Assembly: GCA_943371425.1 (NCBI GenBank)
Contig: CALRUR010000015.1
Coordinates: forward strand, 1-64,000
DNA: 64,000 bases
Direction of reading: 5' to 3'
From: CAJBVG01 sp943371425
GTDB lineage: Bacteria > Bacteroidota > Bacteroidia > Sphingobacteriales > Sphingobacteriaceae
The notes beneath the pieces are model-generated. The model saw nothing but the letters and a program-made list of their open reading frames with translations, was not told the origin of the DNA and searched no databases. Numbering within the stretch: the first letter of the stretch is position 1; each line of letters starts with the position of its first letter. This document shows, in pieces, positions 15,285 to 23,702 of this stretch. The translations under genes and the position numbers were made by a program.

Positions 15285-16508
15285 TTATAAGTTTAATTTT
15301 GATGCCAGTAATCTCATATCATTTCCAACTTTCTCATCAACAATTTTAGCATAATGCTGAGTACTTCTAAGGTCTTTGTGTCCTAACATCTTGCTTACCG
15401 TTTCAATTGGTACACCATTAGACATCGTAACCGTTGTCGCAAATGTGTGACGAGCCATATGAAATGTTAAACACTTTTCAATTCTGCAAACATCTGCTAC
15501 TTCCTTTAGGTAAGCATTTATTTTCTGATTGCTAATTAGATTAAATACCGTTTCATTCGCCATTATATCCTCTACGTTGCAATATTTATGCAAGATGCTA
15601 TTTGGTATGTCTAGCAAAGGAACATGCGATTTAGAACCTGTTTTCTGACGTTTGAAGCGAATCCAATACACATTGTTTTTATCTAGTTCTAATTCAGATT
15701 TTTTCAACTGTAAAACATCCACATAAGCTAGTCCAGTATAGCAACTAAAAATGAACATATCTCTAACAAAATTTAATCGTTCGTTTCTGAAATCTGTTTT
15801 TAGTATTCGGTTAATTTCATCTTGTGTTAAATACTGTCTTTCGACTGGTTTAATCGATAAAGAAATATCTGCAAATGGATCGACTCTAATCCAACCATTT
15901 TTGAAACTATTAATAACTATCTTTTTTAGATATTGAAGGTATTTCTTTGTAGTATTCTCACTACATTTTTTATTGATTTTTAGAAAGGTTTCAAATTTGA
16001 GAATGTGAGTTCTTGTAAGAGATTTCATGCTGATATCTTTCAACTTATATTCTAGCTTTAGGAACTCAGTCATGTATCGTTTGCAGGTATCATACTTTAA
16101 CCAGGTAGAATAAACGAAGTCTGTACCAATAAGTTTCTTCATTTCAACATTGTTATCTTCCCATAATTCTAAAAGCATTTTAGGAGCTTCTGAATTTACC
16201 CCCATAATGGAGTCTCTCAATAATTCAGGAATGACCTCATCATGCAAGGAGAGGAGCTCTGTATATTTATTGTACACTTTGGCTCTTAATGCATCTAAAT
16301 ATAAATTTAAAGAAGCTGCTTCTGGAGTTTTAGCAATACACTTCGCTTTAGATTGGCTCCATTGTTTTAAGGAAACAAATCGCTTGGTTCTCATGGCCAC
16401 CGAGCGACCTTTAATTGTAATTCGCAGCATTACAGGGCATTCACCGTTTTGTTTGATTTTAGATTTGTTGATGTAATACAACAAACTGAACATACTTTTT
16501 TCTGACAT
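15285..16508 (-). CDS. Tyrosine recombinase (Bacteroidota-type integrase)
   Basis: A 407-residue protein. Residues 1-95 are the arm-binding domain typical of Bacteroidota integrases. About 105-215 are the SAM-like core-binding domain. About 222-407 are the catalytic domain. Catalytic residues visible are K289 (RQKTGSK), H350 and R353 in HMARHTFAT, H377 in LGHKD and the nucleophile Y386 in STQHYAKI. The first catalytic Arg is replaced by Ala in CYTGLAYVDV (A261), as in a large Bacteroidota subgroup; IntDOT of CTnDOT also lacks it. The start faces the 3' end of ssrA, with 251 nt between. That gap includes a nested palindrome and the ssrA terminator. This strongly suggests that the element to the left was integrated at ssrA. 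It looks complete. Confidence 0.92.
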   Translation of the reverse strand: MSEKSMFSLLYYINKSKIKQNGECPVMLRITIKGRSVAMRTKRFVSLKQWSQSKAKCIAKTPEAASLNLYLDALRAKVYNKYTELLSLHDEVIPELLRDSIMGVNSEAPKMLLELWEDNNVEMKKLIGTDFVYSTWLKYDTCKRYMTEFLKLEYKLKDISMKSLTRTHILKFETFLKINKKCSENTTKKYLQYLKKIVINSFKNGWIRVDPFADISLSIKPVERQYLTQDEINRILKTDFRNERLNFVRDMFIFSCYTGLAYVDVLQLKKSELELDKNNVYWIRFKRQKTGSKSHVPLLDIPNSILHKYCNVEDIMANETVFNLISNQKINAYLKEVADVCRIEKCLTFHMARHTFATTVTMSNGVPIETVSKMLGHKDLRSTQHYAKIVDEKVGNDMRLLASKLNL

Positions 16509-16594
16509 AGATTTTATCGTTAATTGCCCCTTAATTTAGCTTGCAATGTTACGATGACCTATTTACATTCTACTTCACTAATAGAGTGTATCTC

Positions 16595-16680
16595 AGTGCA
16601 TTTCGAACAATTCGTGACCCCTTTGGAAATTTTCGTGAGGGGTCACGATTATGGTACAAAAAATATCATCGAAATGCACT
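16595..16680. repeat. Nested palindrome between integrase and ssrA
   Basis: The outer arms AGTGCATTTCGA (16595-16606) and TCGAAATGCACT (16669-16680) are perfectly complementary. Inside them lie the perfect 11-bp arms TCGTGACCCCT (16612-16622) and AGGGGTCACGA (16638-16648), with a 15-nt centre. It sits about 90 nt upstream of the integrase start and 80 nt from the ssrA 3' end. It could be an integrase or excisionase binding region, an operator for the integrase gene, or part of the attachment site. Confidence 0.7.
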
Positions 16681-16702
16681 TATTTGCATTATGAATAAAA
16701 CA

Positions 16703-16737
16703 AAAAAGCGTGTTAATCATCGATTAACACGCTTTTG
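16703..16737 (-). terminator. Intrinsic terminator of ssrA
   Basis: The perfect stem GCGTGTTAATC / GATTAACACGC is flanked by A-run and T-run. Read on the minus strand it is followed by TTTTTTG. It lies 23 nt beyond the CCA end of the tmRNA. The A-run on the other side means it may also work for transcripts coming from the left. Confidence 0.85.
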
Positions 16738-16759
16738 CACTAATTTTTGTTAGTTTCAG

Positions 16760-17150
16760 TGGAGCTGGAGGGAGTCGAACCCTCGTCCAAACATGGGATG
16801 TGTAACGCTTTCTACATGCTTAGATTGCTTTAAGTTTTCGATCTGGTACTGATCGCAATCCATCTATACCAAACTTATTTCCTTTGTTTTCGAGAATTAA
16901 CGGAACCCTTCCTTCTCTATTCCGACTTTTCCAGTATCCCATGCTCGGTCGCGGTCGTTCGGCGCTCCCGTGAGATATTCAGCTTCCCTATCTAATAGGG
17001 ACGAAGCATTTTAACATACCGTTAAAATTAAGCAGCTAAAGCGTAGTTATTTTCGCCAATTATTGTTTGAAAGTTTCTTTAAAGGGGATCCTAACAAAAC
17101 CCTGCATGCTTACATTCAAATCTGCCACCCTGTCAATTCCAAGCAGCCCC
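16760..17150 (-). ncRNA. ssrA: Transfer-messenger RNA (tmRNA)
   Basis: A one-piece tmRNA of about 391 nt. The 3' end reads GGTTCGACTCCCTCCAGCTCCA, with the T-arm and an encoded CCA. The 5' end GGGGCTG pairs with CAGCTCC to form the 7-bp acceptor stem. The tag frame lies at 17028-17057 and codes for GENNYALAA followed by TAA, a usual Bacteroidota tag. The RNA rescues stalled ribosomes together with SmpB, whose gene is also in this window (36583-37029). The 3' end faces the integrase gene and is the likely attachment site of the accessory element. The sequence is intact, as expected when integration restores the 3' end. Confidence 0.97.
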
Positions 17151-17160
17151 CTTTTTTCGT

Positions 17161-17344
17161 GTGCTCGTGTGCTTGTGAGTTCGTATGCTCATAAGCAGAT
17201 GAGTACATATTTCGATTGAAATGCGATTACAAAGATACTAAATTAAACAGATATTTTTGCACTATAAATTCTAGCACTAACTCAATGTTTAGCACCCATG
17301 AGCACATGAGCATATTAGCACACGAGCATATGATGCTAGCTAAT
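17161..17344. repeat. Two facing arrays of degenerate octamers flanking the ssrA promoter
   Basis: Left array at 17161-17200: GTGCTCGT, GTGCTTGT, GAGTTCGT, ATGCTCAT, AAGCAGAT. Right array at 17297-17344: CATGAGCA twice, TATTAGCA, CACGAGCA, TATGATGC, TAGCTAAT. The left units read as reverse complements of the right ones; TGCTCGTGTGCT and AGCACACGAGCA (17317-17328) match exactly. The stop codon of the aminotransferase gene (17336-17338) lies inside the right array. The ssrA promoter lies between the arrays. Confidence 0.7.
17230..17237 (-). promoter_or_regulatory. Probable ssrA -7 promoter element
   Basis: On the minus strand this reads TATCTTTG, an exact match to the Bacteroidota -7 consensus TAnnTTTG. 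It lies 80 nt upstream of the mature tmRNA 5' end, which leaves a leader for removal by RNase P. No clear -33 TTG is seen at the usual spacing. Confidence 0.5.
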
Positions 17345-18532
17345 TAACTTATATTCTTGCAACGCTTGCTCCAAACACTCCATCGCTGCGGCTAAATCTT
17401 CTTTTTTCAAAACATAGGCAATTCTTACTTCGTTTTTGCCGGCGCCTGGGGTAGAGTAGAAGCCCGTTGCTGGTGCCATCATTACTGTTTGGCCTTTGTA
17501 AGAGAAACTCTCTAACATCCATTGGCAAAATTTATCAGAATCGTCTATCGGTAAACGCACCACCGCATAAAATGCTCCTCCCGGATTAGGGCAAAAAACA
17601 CCTTCCATTTTGTTCAATGCATTTACCACTAAATCTCTGCGTTCTGTATATTCTTTGTTCACCGCTTCAAAATAAGAATCGGGTGTATCTATGGCTGCTT
17701 CGCCTGCAATTTGTGCCACGCCTGGAGGCGATAACCTTGCTTGTGCAAATTTTAATGCTGCCGCCAACACTTCTTTGTTCTTCGTAATTAATGCTCCTAA
17801 TCTTGCACCACATGCCGAGTATCTTTTAGAAACCGTATCTAATACAATTACGTTCTCTTCTAAGCCCTCTAAATGCATGGGCGATATAAACTCCTTCCCA
17901 TCATAACAAAACTCTCTATAAGCCTCGTCTGAGAAAATAAATAAATCGTGTTTTAAGGCCAATACTTTTAAGGCTTCTAACTCTGCTCGCGAATACAAAT
18001 AACCAGTTGGGTTATTCGGATTACAAATCATAATAGCCTTGGTTTTTGGGCCAATTACTTTTTCAAATTCTTCTATTGGTGGCAATGAAAAACCAGTGTC
18101 GATGGTGGATACGATTGGTTTTATAACCACATCTGCCATACACGTAAAGCCGTTGTAGTTTGCATAAAACGGTTCTGGTATAATTACTTCATCGCCTGGG
18201 TTTAAACAAGCATTAACCGCTATGGTAATGGCTTCCGATCCTCCGGTAGTGACAATGATGTTACTGGCATCTACCTTAAAGCCTACCTTTTGGTAATAGC
18301 CAGCTAATTTTTCTCGGTAACTTGGTATGCCTTCAGAATGAGTATACGCCCAAACTTTAAAGTCGATGTTCTTAATGGCATTCAACATCCCTTCTGGTGT
18401 TTCAATGTCGGGTTGACCAATATTTAAATGATATATTTTTTTCCCTTCGCGTTTTGCTTGGTCGGCAAATGGTACTAATTTACGAATGGGCGACGATGGC
18501 ATGTTAACGCCTTTGCTTGAAATTTTTGGCAT
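17336..18532 (-). CDS. Pyridoxal-phosphate aminotransferase, class I/II (aspartate aminotransferase-like)
   Basis: A 398-residue cytosolic fold type I aminotransferase that transfers amino groups between amino acids and 2-oxo acids. Visible marks are HLNIGQPDIETPEG near the N-terminus, TTGGSEAI (the cofactor phosphate loop), NPNNPTGY (Asn contacting the ring), SDEAYREF and the Schiff-base lysine in DTVSKRYSACGARLG. A near-C-terminal NEVRIAYVLKKEDL supplies the substrate carboxylate-binding Arg. The N-terminal KGVNMPSSPIRKL is usual for the Bacteroidota branch. Substrate cannot be decided; Asp, Ala or aromatic amino acids are all possible. The last codons (KLIS, stop) are formed by an octamer-repeat array, so the natural C-terminus may have been altered. 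A strong terminator lies just upstream, so it is transcribed separately from the DUF1573 gene. Confidence 0.9.
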   Translation of the reverse strand: MPKISSKGVNMPSSPIRKLVPFADQAKREGKKIYHLNIGQPDIETPEGMLNAIKNIDFKVWAYTHSEGIPSYREKLAGYYQKVGFKVDASNIIVTTGGSEAITIAVNACLNPGDEVIIPEPFYANYNGFTCMADVVIKPIVSTIDTGFSLPPIEEFEKVIGPKTKAIMICNPNNPTGYLYSRAELEALKVLALKHDLFIFSDEAYREFCYDGKEFISPMHLEGLEENVIVLDTVSKRYSACGARLGALITKNKEVLAAALKFAQARLSPPGVAQIAGEAAIDTPDSYFEAVNKEYTERRDLVVNALNKMEGVFCPNPGGAFYAVVRLPIDDSDKFCQWMLESFSYKGQTVMMAPATGFYSTPGAGKNEVRIAYVLKKEDLAAAMECLEQALQEYKLIS

Positions 18533-18550
18533 GTTCTGTTTAAATAAAAA

Positions 18551-18579
18551 GTCCCGCCTCGGTTTTTTCGAGACGGGAC
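18551..18579 (-). terminator. Intrinsic terminator after the DUF1573 gene
   Basis: The GC-rich stem GTCCCGTCTCG / CGAGGCGGGAC, read on the minus strand, has an A-rich loop and is followed by TTTTTATTT. It lies between the DUF1573 stop codon and the aminotransferase start codon. Confidence 0.85.
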
Positions 18580-18610
18580 AAAAGTCTTAAAAATCTATAA
18601 CAATAAGAAA

Positions 18611-19090
18611 TTATTGTTTAGGAGCTGCTGGAGCTGCAACATCTTTTTTCACTGGCATTGCCGATTCAGACTCGCCTGCACTACCTGCTTCAACATTACC
18701 TTTTATAAACAATACTTTTTGTGCTGTTTTTGCATTAGAAGTAATAGTTACTGCTTTGTTGAAATTTCCTGGACGTCCTTTTGAATTGTAAATAGCGGTA
18801 ACCGAACCAGACTCTCCTGGTTTTACTGGCTCTTTCGTCCATTTTGGTGTAGTACATCCACAAGATGCTTGTACGTTTGTAATTACCAATGGCTCTTTAC
18901 CAGTGTTTGTAAATTTAAATACATACTCTGCTTGTACGCCTTCTTTAATAGTACCGAAATCATGAACTTCTCTTTCAAATTTAAAATCTGCTGCGTTCGG
19001 ATTTACTGGAGCAGCTGCTGGTGCAGTTTGTGCTACTGATACTGTTGCGAAGGATGCAACTGCGATTAATGATAATACTAATTTTTTCAT
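18611..19090 (-). CDS. DUF1573 domain periplasmic protein
   Basis: A 159-residue protein with a signal peptide (about 1-20, ending SVAQ). The mature part contains the DUF1573 Ig-like domain: FEREVHDFGTIKEGVQAEYVF, where 'hDFGtIkeG' is the family start, then the signature SCGCTTPKW and a final KAVTITSNAKTAQKVLFIKG. The tail is Ala/Pro/Lys-rich. Proteins of this family are abundant in Bacteroidota and are exported; their biochemical role is not established. The gene stands alone, with a -7 promoter element (19117-19124) in front and a strong terminator behind. It is therefore probably expressed at a high, independent level. Confidence 0.88.
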   Translation of the reverse strand: MKKLVLSLIAVASFATVSVAQTAPAAAPVNPNAADFKFEREVHDFGTIKEGVQAEYVFKFTNTGKEPLVITNVQASCGCTTPKWTKEPVKPGESGSVTAIYNSKGRPGNFNKAVTITSNAKTAQKVLFIKGNVEAGSAGESESAMPVKKDVAAPAAPKQ

Positions 19091-19116
19091 TTGTTTTCTT
19101 TTTTTGTTTATGATTT

Positions 19117-19124
19117 CAAATCTA
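19117..19124 (-). promoter_or_regulatory. Probable -7 promoter element of the DUF1573 gene
   Basis: Minus strand TAGATTTG matches TAnnTTTG exactly and lies 27 nt upstream of the start codon. No convincing -33 TTG is found at 17-23 nt spacing. Confidence 0.5.
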
Positions 19125-19200
19125 TTATTGTTCTGCTAATTTTTTATAAAGATTAACATCTTTAACGTTTCATTAACAAATAACATTCCAATTAAGCGGT

Positions 19201-21105
19201 TTAGCGATTGTTTATTTGTATTTTTTCTCTGTAAACCCTAGTATTAGTCTCTATTTCAAATATATACATTCCATCTGCAAGTTTCGGTAAAAGTAGCCCG
19301 TTTTCATTAATACCTGCCATGTTTTCATATATATGTACCAAAGCGCCCGTAATTGTAGAAATTTTTACAAGTTTTAATTCCTCGTTTCCGTTGTTTTCTA
19401 TATAAACCCTATCACTTGCAGGGTTTGGGTATAGTTTGATGATGCTTTCTTCATCGATATTATTAATACCTACTTGTGTAGGGTCTATTATAAATTGATA
19501 ACGTACTTCGGTACCGAAATTGGCATTAAAACTTTGGAAATAAGTACCTGCCATATTTCTAAAACGAATTGATCCCAAACCATCTGAATTTGCGAAAAAC
19601 GATAAGCCATCTTTATCTAAATCATGCAAAATAAAAGTATAACAACCAGGTGTAAAACTTATAGTATCTCTGTGCATGGTGTTCGCTTTAAAATCATCCT
19701 TATAATGAACCACATTTCCGGCTGCATCTAAAATTTCGTAATAATTTTCTGAGGGTACTAAGTTTGCTCTAAACTCAATAGCAAATCGTGGTGGTAATAT
19801 TTTCACCAAATCAAATTTACTACTCATGTAATTATTCGTATCATTAAAATTTATAATGGTACTATCTATTGGTATTACATAGGCTTCGAAGTCGTTGGTT
19901 TCTGTTAACGACATGTTTTCTAATTCGATTTCGGTACTTGTATAAGGTGCCAATACTCCATTCCAAGTATACTCAAATCTGTTTGGTATATTTTTGTAAC
20001 CATAATAAATCTTTATTCCATTAATCGGATTTTTACCATCGTTTCTAACTTTAATTTTTGGCTTAGAACAAATTGGATTAAAACGTGCATAACTCCATTT
20101 TTTACTTGGGGCTAAAATATCTTCTAAAATTAAATCGTTGTTGGCAATTCTATTTTTATAATAAATTAAATTGGCTGCAATGTTATAAGAACAAGAGTTA
20201 TTACCGTTGTTTGTAAAAGGAGTCATGTCCATATCGAACACATTGGTAGTATCGAAATTTACATAGGCAGTTAAATCGTGGTAATAAGGGCGTACCATTT
20301 CGCCAGGGCACCAGTTTGCTCTATCGTATAACCATGTGCCAGGCTGAGCAAGCAATGGGTTTTTACCGCAATCGTCTTTCCATACTAGGTTGCTATAACG
20401 TTGTGTACCGTTTACTTTTATGAAATTATATTTAGGGCAAAATTCTGCACAGTCTTCGTTACCTCCAAAGCCATGCCCAGTTTGTAATATCTGTATACCA
20501 ACTTCATCAGCTATAGTATCTGGTTTAAACTCGAATGCTTTAATGTAATTTTCTATTGAGTTTGCAGGGTCGCCATACGGGAAGCCTCCGTAATATACAG
20601 GTACTACTTTGTAAGCTTCTCTAATTGGGGTTCCTTTTACAAAATAATAATCGAGGCTTATGGTAAATCCATCCGAATACCCTTCATACTTCACGCCAAT
20701 TTCTGCAGAGTCTGTTAGTACCGATCGGAAATCGGTAACGTCTACTTCAAAATCTCTATAAAAGCCAAAATTTTTATCGCCAGAATACGGGGTAATGTAT
20801 CGCGCAAATTCTATGTATTCATACACCGCTTGATTGGCAGTATCAACACCAATTTTTCTGCGTGCAAAAATTTTAACGGTATAATCCCAATCGCTGCAAC
20901 CATTGGTAGGGCAACCGAGCGTTAATTTCATTTTAATATTTTTTACAGCAATATCGGCCGAAGGGAATTTGGCTTTTTGATAAAAATTGCCATACCAATT
21001 TAAATGAGTTTCGTTGTGCGAACGAACGTGTAGTGTATCGCCAGCCGTGCTAATTAAGGAATTAATTTGCAGGCATATAATAAGGATGAAAAACTTTTGT
21101 AACAT
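19201..21105 (-). CDS. Secreted PNGase F-like peptide:N-glycanase with T9SS sorting domain
   Basis: A 634-residue protein with a signal peptide (about 1-21). Residues about 24-290 match the two jelly-roll halves of Flavobacterium PNGase F in order: GCSDWDYTVKIF, where D74 aligns with catalytic D60; ARYITPY; VDVTDFRSVLTDSAE; VVPVYYGGFPYG; DCAEFC, where E221 aligns with catalytic E206; and PGTWLYDRANWCPGEMV. PNGase F removes N-glycans from Asn of glycoproteins, so the protein probably acts on eukaryotic glycoproteins outside the cell. About 330-545 hold further beta domains not found in PNGase F. The end (IIKLYPNPASDRVYIENN) is a type A T9SS sorting domain, indicating surface display or secretion. 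It is a monocistronic backbone gene. Activity is inferred from conserved residues only. Confidence 0.85.
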   Translation of the reverse strand: MLQKFFILIICLQINSLISTAGDTLHVRSHNETHLNWYGNFYQKAKFPSADIAVKNIKMKLTLGCPTNGCSDWDYTVKIFARRKIGVDTANQAVYEYIEFARYITPYSGDKNFGFYRDFEVDVTDFRSVLTDSAEIGVKYEGYSDGFTISLDYYFVKGTPIREAYKVVPVYYGGFPYGDPANSIENYIKAFEFKPDTIADEVGIQILQTGHGFGGNEDCAEFCPKYNFIKVNGTQRYSNLVWKDDCGKNPLLAQPGTWLYDRANWCPGEMVRPYYHDLTAYVNFDTTNVFDMDMTPFTNNGNNSCSYNIAANLIYYKNRIANNDLILEDILAPSKKWSYARFNPICSKPKIKVRNDGKNPINGIKIYYGYKNIPNRFEYTWNGVLAPYTSTEIELENMSLTETNDFEAYVIPIDSTIINFNDTNNYMSSKFDLVKILPPRFAIEFRANLVPSENYYEILDAAGNVVHYKDDFKANTMHRDTISFTPGCYTFILHDLDKDGLSFFANSDGLGSIRFRNMAGTYFQSFNANFGTEVRYQFIIDPTQVGINNIDEESIIKLYPNPASDRVYIENNGNEELKLVKISTITGALVHIYENMAGINENGLLLPKLADGMYIFEIETNTRVYREKIQINNR

Positions 21106-21161
21106 GTATTTTATCTGTTTAGCGCTCTAAAATACATATTTTAGGCGATAATTAATTTTTC

Positions 21162-21189
21162 TTGGTCTGCGTCGGAATCATTATTTTTG
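21162..21189 (+). promoter_or_regulatory. Promoter of the E1 dehydrogenase gene
   Basis: TTG at 21162-21164 and TATTTTTG at 21182-21189 are separated by 17 nt, within the Bacteroidota consensus TTG-N17-23-TAnnTTTG. The start codon at 21213 follows 23 nt later. This also argues against translation starting at the TTG at 21162. Confidence 0.65.
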
Positions 21190-21212
21190 TCGCATATCCT
21201 TATAATTCGTCT

Positions 21213-23636
21213 ATGTCAGCAAACAACAAAGAACAGGTCGCAGCATCTACAGGTAATTTAAGTTTCGAAGATTTTAAAGAAGTAATAAAAAACGATTTTA
21301 AAATTGCCAATGAAAGTCGCCAAGCGAGTTTACTAGGTAGAAAAGAAGTACTTACCGGTAAAGCTAAGTTCGGAATTTTTGGGGATGGCAAGGAGCTTGC
21401 TCAAATTGCAATGGCTAAAGTTTTCCGCGACGGCGATTTTAGATCAGGATATTACCGCGACCAAACCTTTATGTTTGCTACGGGCATGAGTAATGTGAAA
21501 GAATTTTTTGCACAGTTATACGCCTTACCCGATGTACAAGCAGAACCTTGTTCGGCAGGTAGAAGCATGAATGGGCATTTTGGAACTCGCAGTTTAAATG
21601 AAGATGGAACGTGGAAAGAATTAACTGCCATGAAAAATTCATCGGCAGATATTTCTCCAACGGCTGGGCAAATGCCACGTTTAGTTGGTTTAGCGCAAGC
21701 ATCAAAATTATACAGAAACAATCCGGAGCTTGCACACTTAAGTAATTTCTCTATAAAAGGAAATGAAGTTGCATTTGGAACTATTGGAAATGCAAGTACT
21801 TCTGAAGGTCATTTTTTCGAATCTATAAATGCTGCTGGAGTATTACAAATACCAATGGCTATAAGTGTTTGGGACGATGGGTATGGAATATCTGTACATG
21901 CAAAGTACCAAACTACTAAAGAAAATATTTCGGAAATATTAAAAGGTTTCCAACGCGATGAGAAAGGAGAGGGCTTCGAAATTTTTAGAGTAAACGGATG
22001 GGATTATGCAGCACTATGTGATACGTATGAGAAGGCTATAAAAATTTGCAGAGAGCAACACATTCCGGTAATGATACATGTGCAGGAGTTAACACAACCT
22101 CAGGGGCACTCTACCTCTGGTTCGCACGAGCGTTATAAATCTAAAGAACGTTTAGAATGGGAAACAGAATTTGATTGCATAAAGCAAATGCGCGATTGGA
22201 TGATTTCATCTGCCATTGCTACTGCAGAAGAATTAGATGCCATTGAACAAGAAGCGAAAAAATATGTACGTGCTTGCCAAAAGGAAGTGTGGGAAGCATT
22301 CAATCAGCCAATAAAAACAGAGATTGCAGAGGTTTGTAGCATGTTAGAGCAATTAGCAGCTAACTCAGCAGCATCATCTGAAATTACTATTTTAATACAA
22401 AACTTACGCAGCACGGTAGATGCTATTCGTAAAGATATTTTAATGGCCATTCGTAAATCGCTCCGCTTAACACGTGCCGAAGATAGCAGTGCCAGAAGAG
22501 ATTTACAGATTTGGTTAAACCAATACAACAATCAAAATTACGATCGATATAATTCTTATTTATTTACTGATACAGAACATTCGGCATTAAACATTGCAGA
22601 AATAAAAGCCCAATATTCTGAAGATGCAAAACAGTTGGATGGAAGAGAAATTCTGCAAGCATGTTTTGATGCAGCATTTGCCAGAGACCCACGTGTGGTT
22701 GCCTTTGGCGAGGACGTTGGTAGAATTGGCGACGTAAACCAAGGCTTTGCAGGCTTACAAGAAAAGTATGGCGAAATTAGAATTTCTGATACAGGAATTC
22801 GCGAAGCTACCATTATAGGGCAAGGAATTGGCTTAGCTATGAGAGGCTTAAGACCAATAGCCGAAATTCAATACTTAGATTATTTATTGTACGGTTTACA
22901 AACCTTAAGCGATGATTTAGCTTCCTTATCATACCGTACAAAAGCCGGACAAAAAGCACCTTTAATTGTAAGAACCAGGGGCCACAGATTAGAAGGTATT
23001 TGGCACTCGGGCTCGCCAATTGGTATGATTTTACATGCGCTTAGAGGCATACATGTGTTGGTACCAAGAAACATGACCCAAGCTGCAGGTTTCTACAATA
23101 CCTTGTTGAAAGCAGACGAGCCAGCCTTGGTTATTGAATGCTTAAACGGATACAGATTAAAAGAAGCATTGCCAGATAATATTGGCGAATTTACTTTGCC
23201 ATTAGGTATCCCTGAAACCTTAATAGAAGGAAACGACATAACCATTGTTACCTATGGTTCTTGCTGCCGCGTGGCCGAAGAGGCCGTTGCAGAATTAAAA
23301 GAGCTAGGAATTTCTGTAGAACTTATAGACGTACAATCGTTATTACCATTTGATATACATCACCACATAGTAGATTCTTTAAACAAAACCAATAAAGTTT
23401 TATTCTTCGACGAGGATGTACCTGGAGGAGCAAGTTCTTACATGATGCAACAAGTGTTAGAGGTACAAAAAGGATATTACCACTTAGATGCTGCCCCAAG
23501 AACCTTAACAGCAAAGGCTCACAGGCCTGCTTACGGCACCGATGGAGATTATTTCTCTAAACCAAGTGCGGATGATGTGGTAGAATGTGTGTATGAAATG
23601 ATGCACGAAGCGAACCCGAGTAGATTCCCGATGTAA
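21213..23636 (+). CDS. Fused alpha/beta E1 subunit of 2-oxoacid dehydrogenase (branched-chain type)
   Basis: An 807-residue single-chain E1 enzyme. The N-terminal half is the thiamine diphosphate-binding alpha subunit: EPCSAGRSMNGHFGTRS, then GNASTSEGHFFESINAA and a downstream DDGYGISV. The C-terminal half (from about residue 460) is the beta subunit: AFGEDVGRIGDVNQGFAGL, DTGIREATIIGQGIGLA, a transketolase C domain with YGSCCRVAEEA, and FDEDVPGGASSYM. It decarboxylates 2-oxo acids, probably branched-chain, and passes the acyl group to the lipoyl E2 subunit, which is not encoded here. Such fused E1 chains are common in Bacteroidota. I chose the ATG at 21213, because the frame upstream covers the promoter. 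It converges on the cupin gene across a heptamer array. Confidence 0.92.
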   Translation: MSANNKEQVAASTGNLSFEDFKEVIKNDFKIANESRQASLLGRKEVLTGKAKFGIFGDGKELAQIAMAKVFRDGDFRSGYYRDQTFMFATGMSNVKEFFAQLYALPDVQAEPCSAGRSMNGHFGTRSLNEDGTWKELTAMKNSSADISPTAGQMPRLVGLAQASKLYRNNPELAHLSNFSIKGNEVAFGTIGNASTSEGHFFESINAAGVLQIPMAISVWDDGYGISVHAKYQTTKENISEILKGFQRDEKGEGFEIFRVNGWDYAALCDTYEKAIKICREQHIPVMIHVQELTQPQGHSTSGSHERYKSKERLEWETEFDCIKQMRDWMISSAIATAEELDAIEQEAKKYVRACQKEVWEAFNQPIKTEIAEVCSMLEQLAANSAASSEITILIQNLRSTVDAIRKDILMAIRKSLRLTRAEDSSARRDLQIWLNQYNNQNYDRYNSYLFTDTEHSALNIAEIKAQYSEDAKQLDGREILQACFDAAFARDPRVVAFGEDVGRIGDVNQGFAGLQEKYGEIRISDTGIREATIIGQGIGLAMRGLRPIAEIQYLDYLLYGLQTLSDDLASLSYRTKAGQKAPLIVRTRGHRLEGIWHSGSPIGMILHALRGIHVLVPRNMTQAAGFYNTLLKADEPALVIECLNGYRLKEALPDNIGEFTLPLGIPETLIEGNDITIVTYGSCCRVAEEAVAELKELGISVELIDVQSLLPFDIHHHIVDSLNKTNKVLFFDEDVPGGASSYMMQQVLEVQKGYYHLDAAPRTLTAKAHRPAYGTDGDYFSKPSADDVVECVYEMMHEANPSRFPM

Positions 23637-23646
23637 TTTATAAAGT

Positions 23647-23702
23647 ACTCTGTACAATGTATTTTGTACAATGTACATCATACATTGTACAAAATACATT
23701 TA
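23647..23702. repeat. Array of eight degenerate heptamers forming a 20-bp palindrome
   Basis: Exactly phased 7-nt units: ACTCTGT, ACAATGT, ATTTTGT, ACAATGT, ACATCAT, ACATTGT, ACAAAAT, ACATTTA. The centre is a perfect 20-bp inverted repeat (23656-23675 and 23681-23700) with a 5-nt loop. The TAA stop of the cupin gene (23700-23702) lies in the last unit. The array fills the gap between two convergent genes, where it could act as a bidirectional terminator. The words ACAATGT and ACTCTGT recur in the array at 57207. Confidence 0.85.

Noticed and set aside
16541..16753. A 70-codon plus-strand ORF between integrase and ssrA
   Set aside because: It runs through the nested palindrome and the ssrA terminator, and its translation has no protein-like character.
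21162..21212. TTG start for the E1 dehydrogenase, giving 17 more residues
   Set aside because: The extra stretch covers the promoter (TTG-17-TATTTTTG) and is not part of the family's N-terminus.
23647..23702. CRISPR array
   Set aside because: The repeats are 7-8 nt units without spacers of constant length, and no cas genes are in the window.
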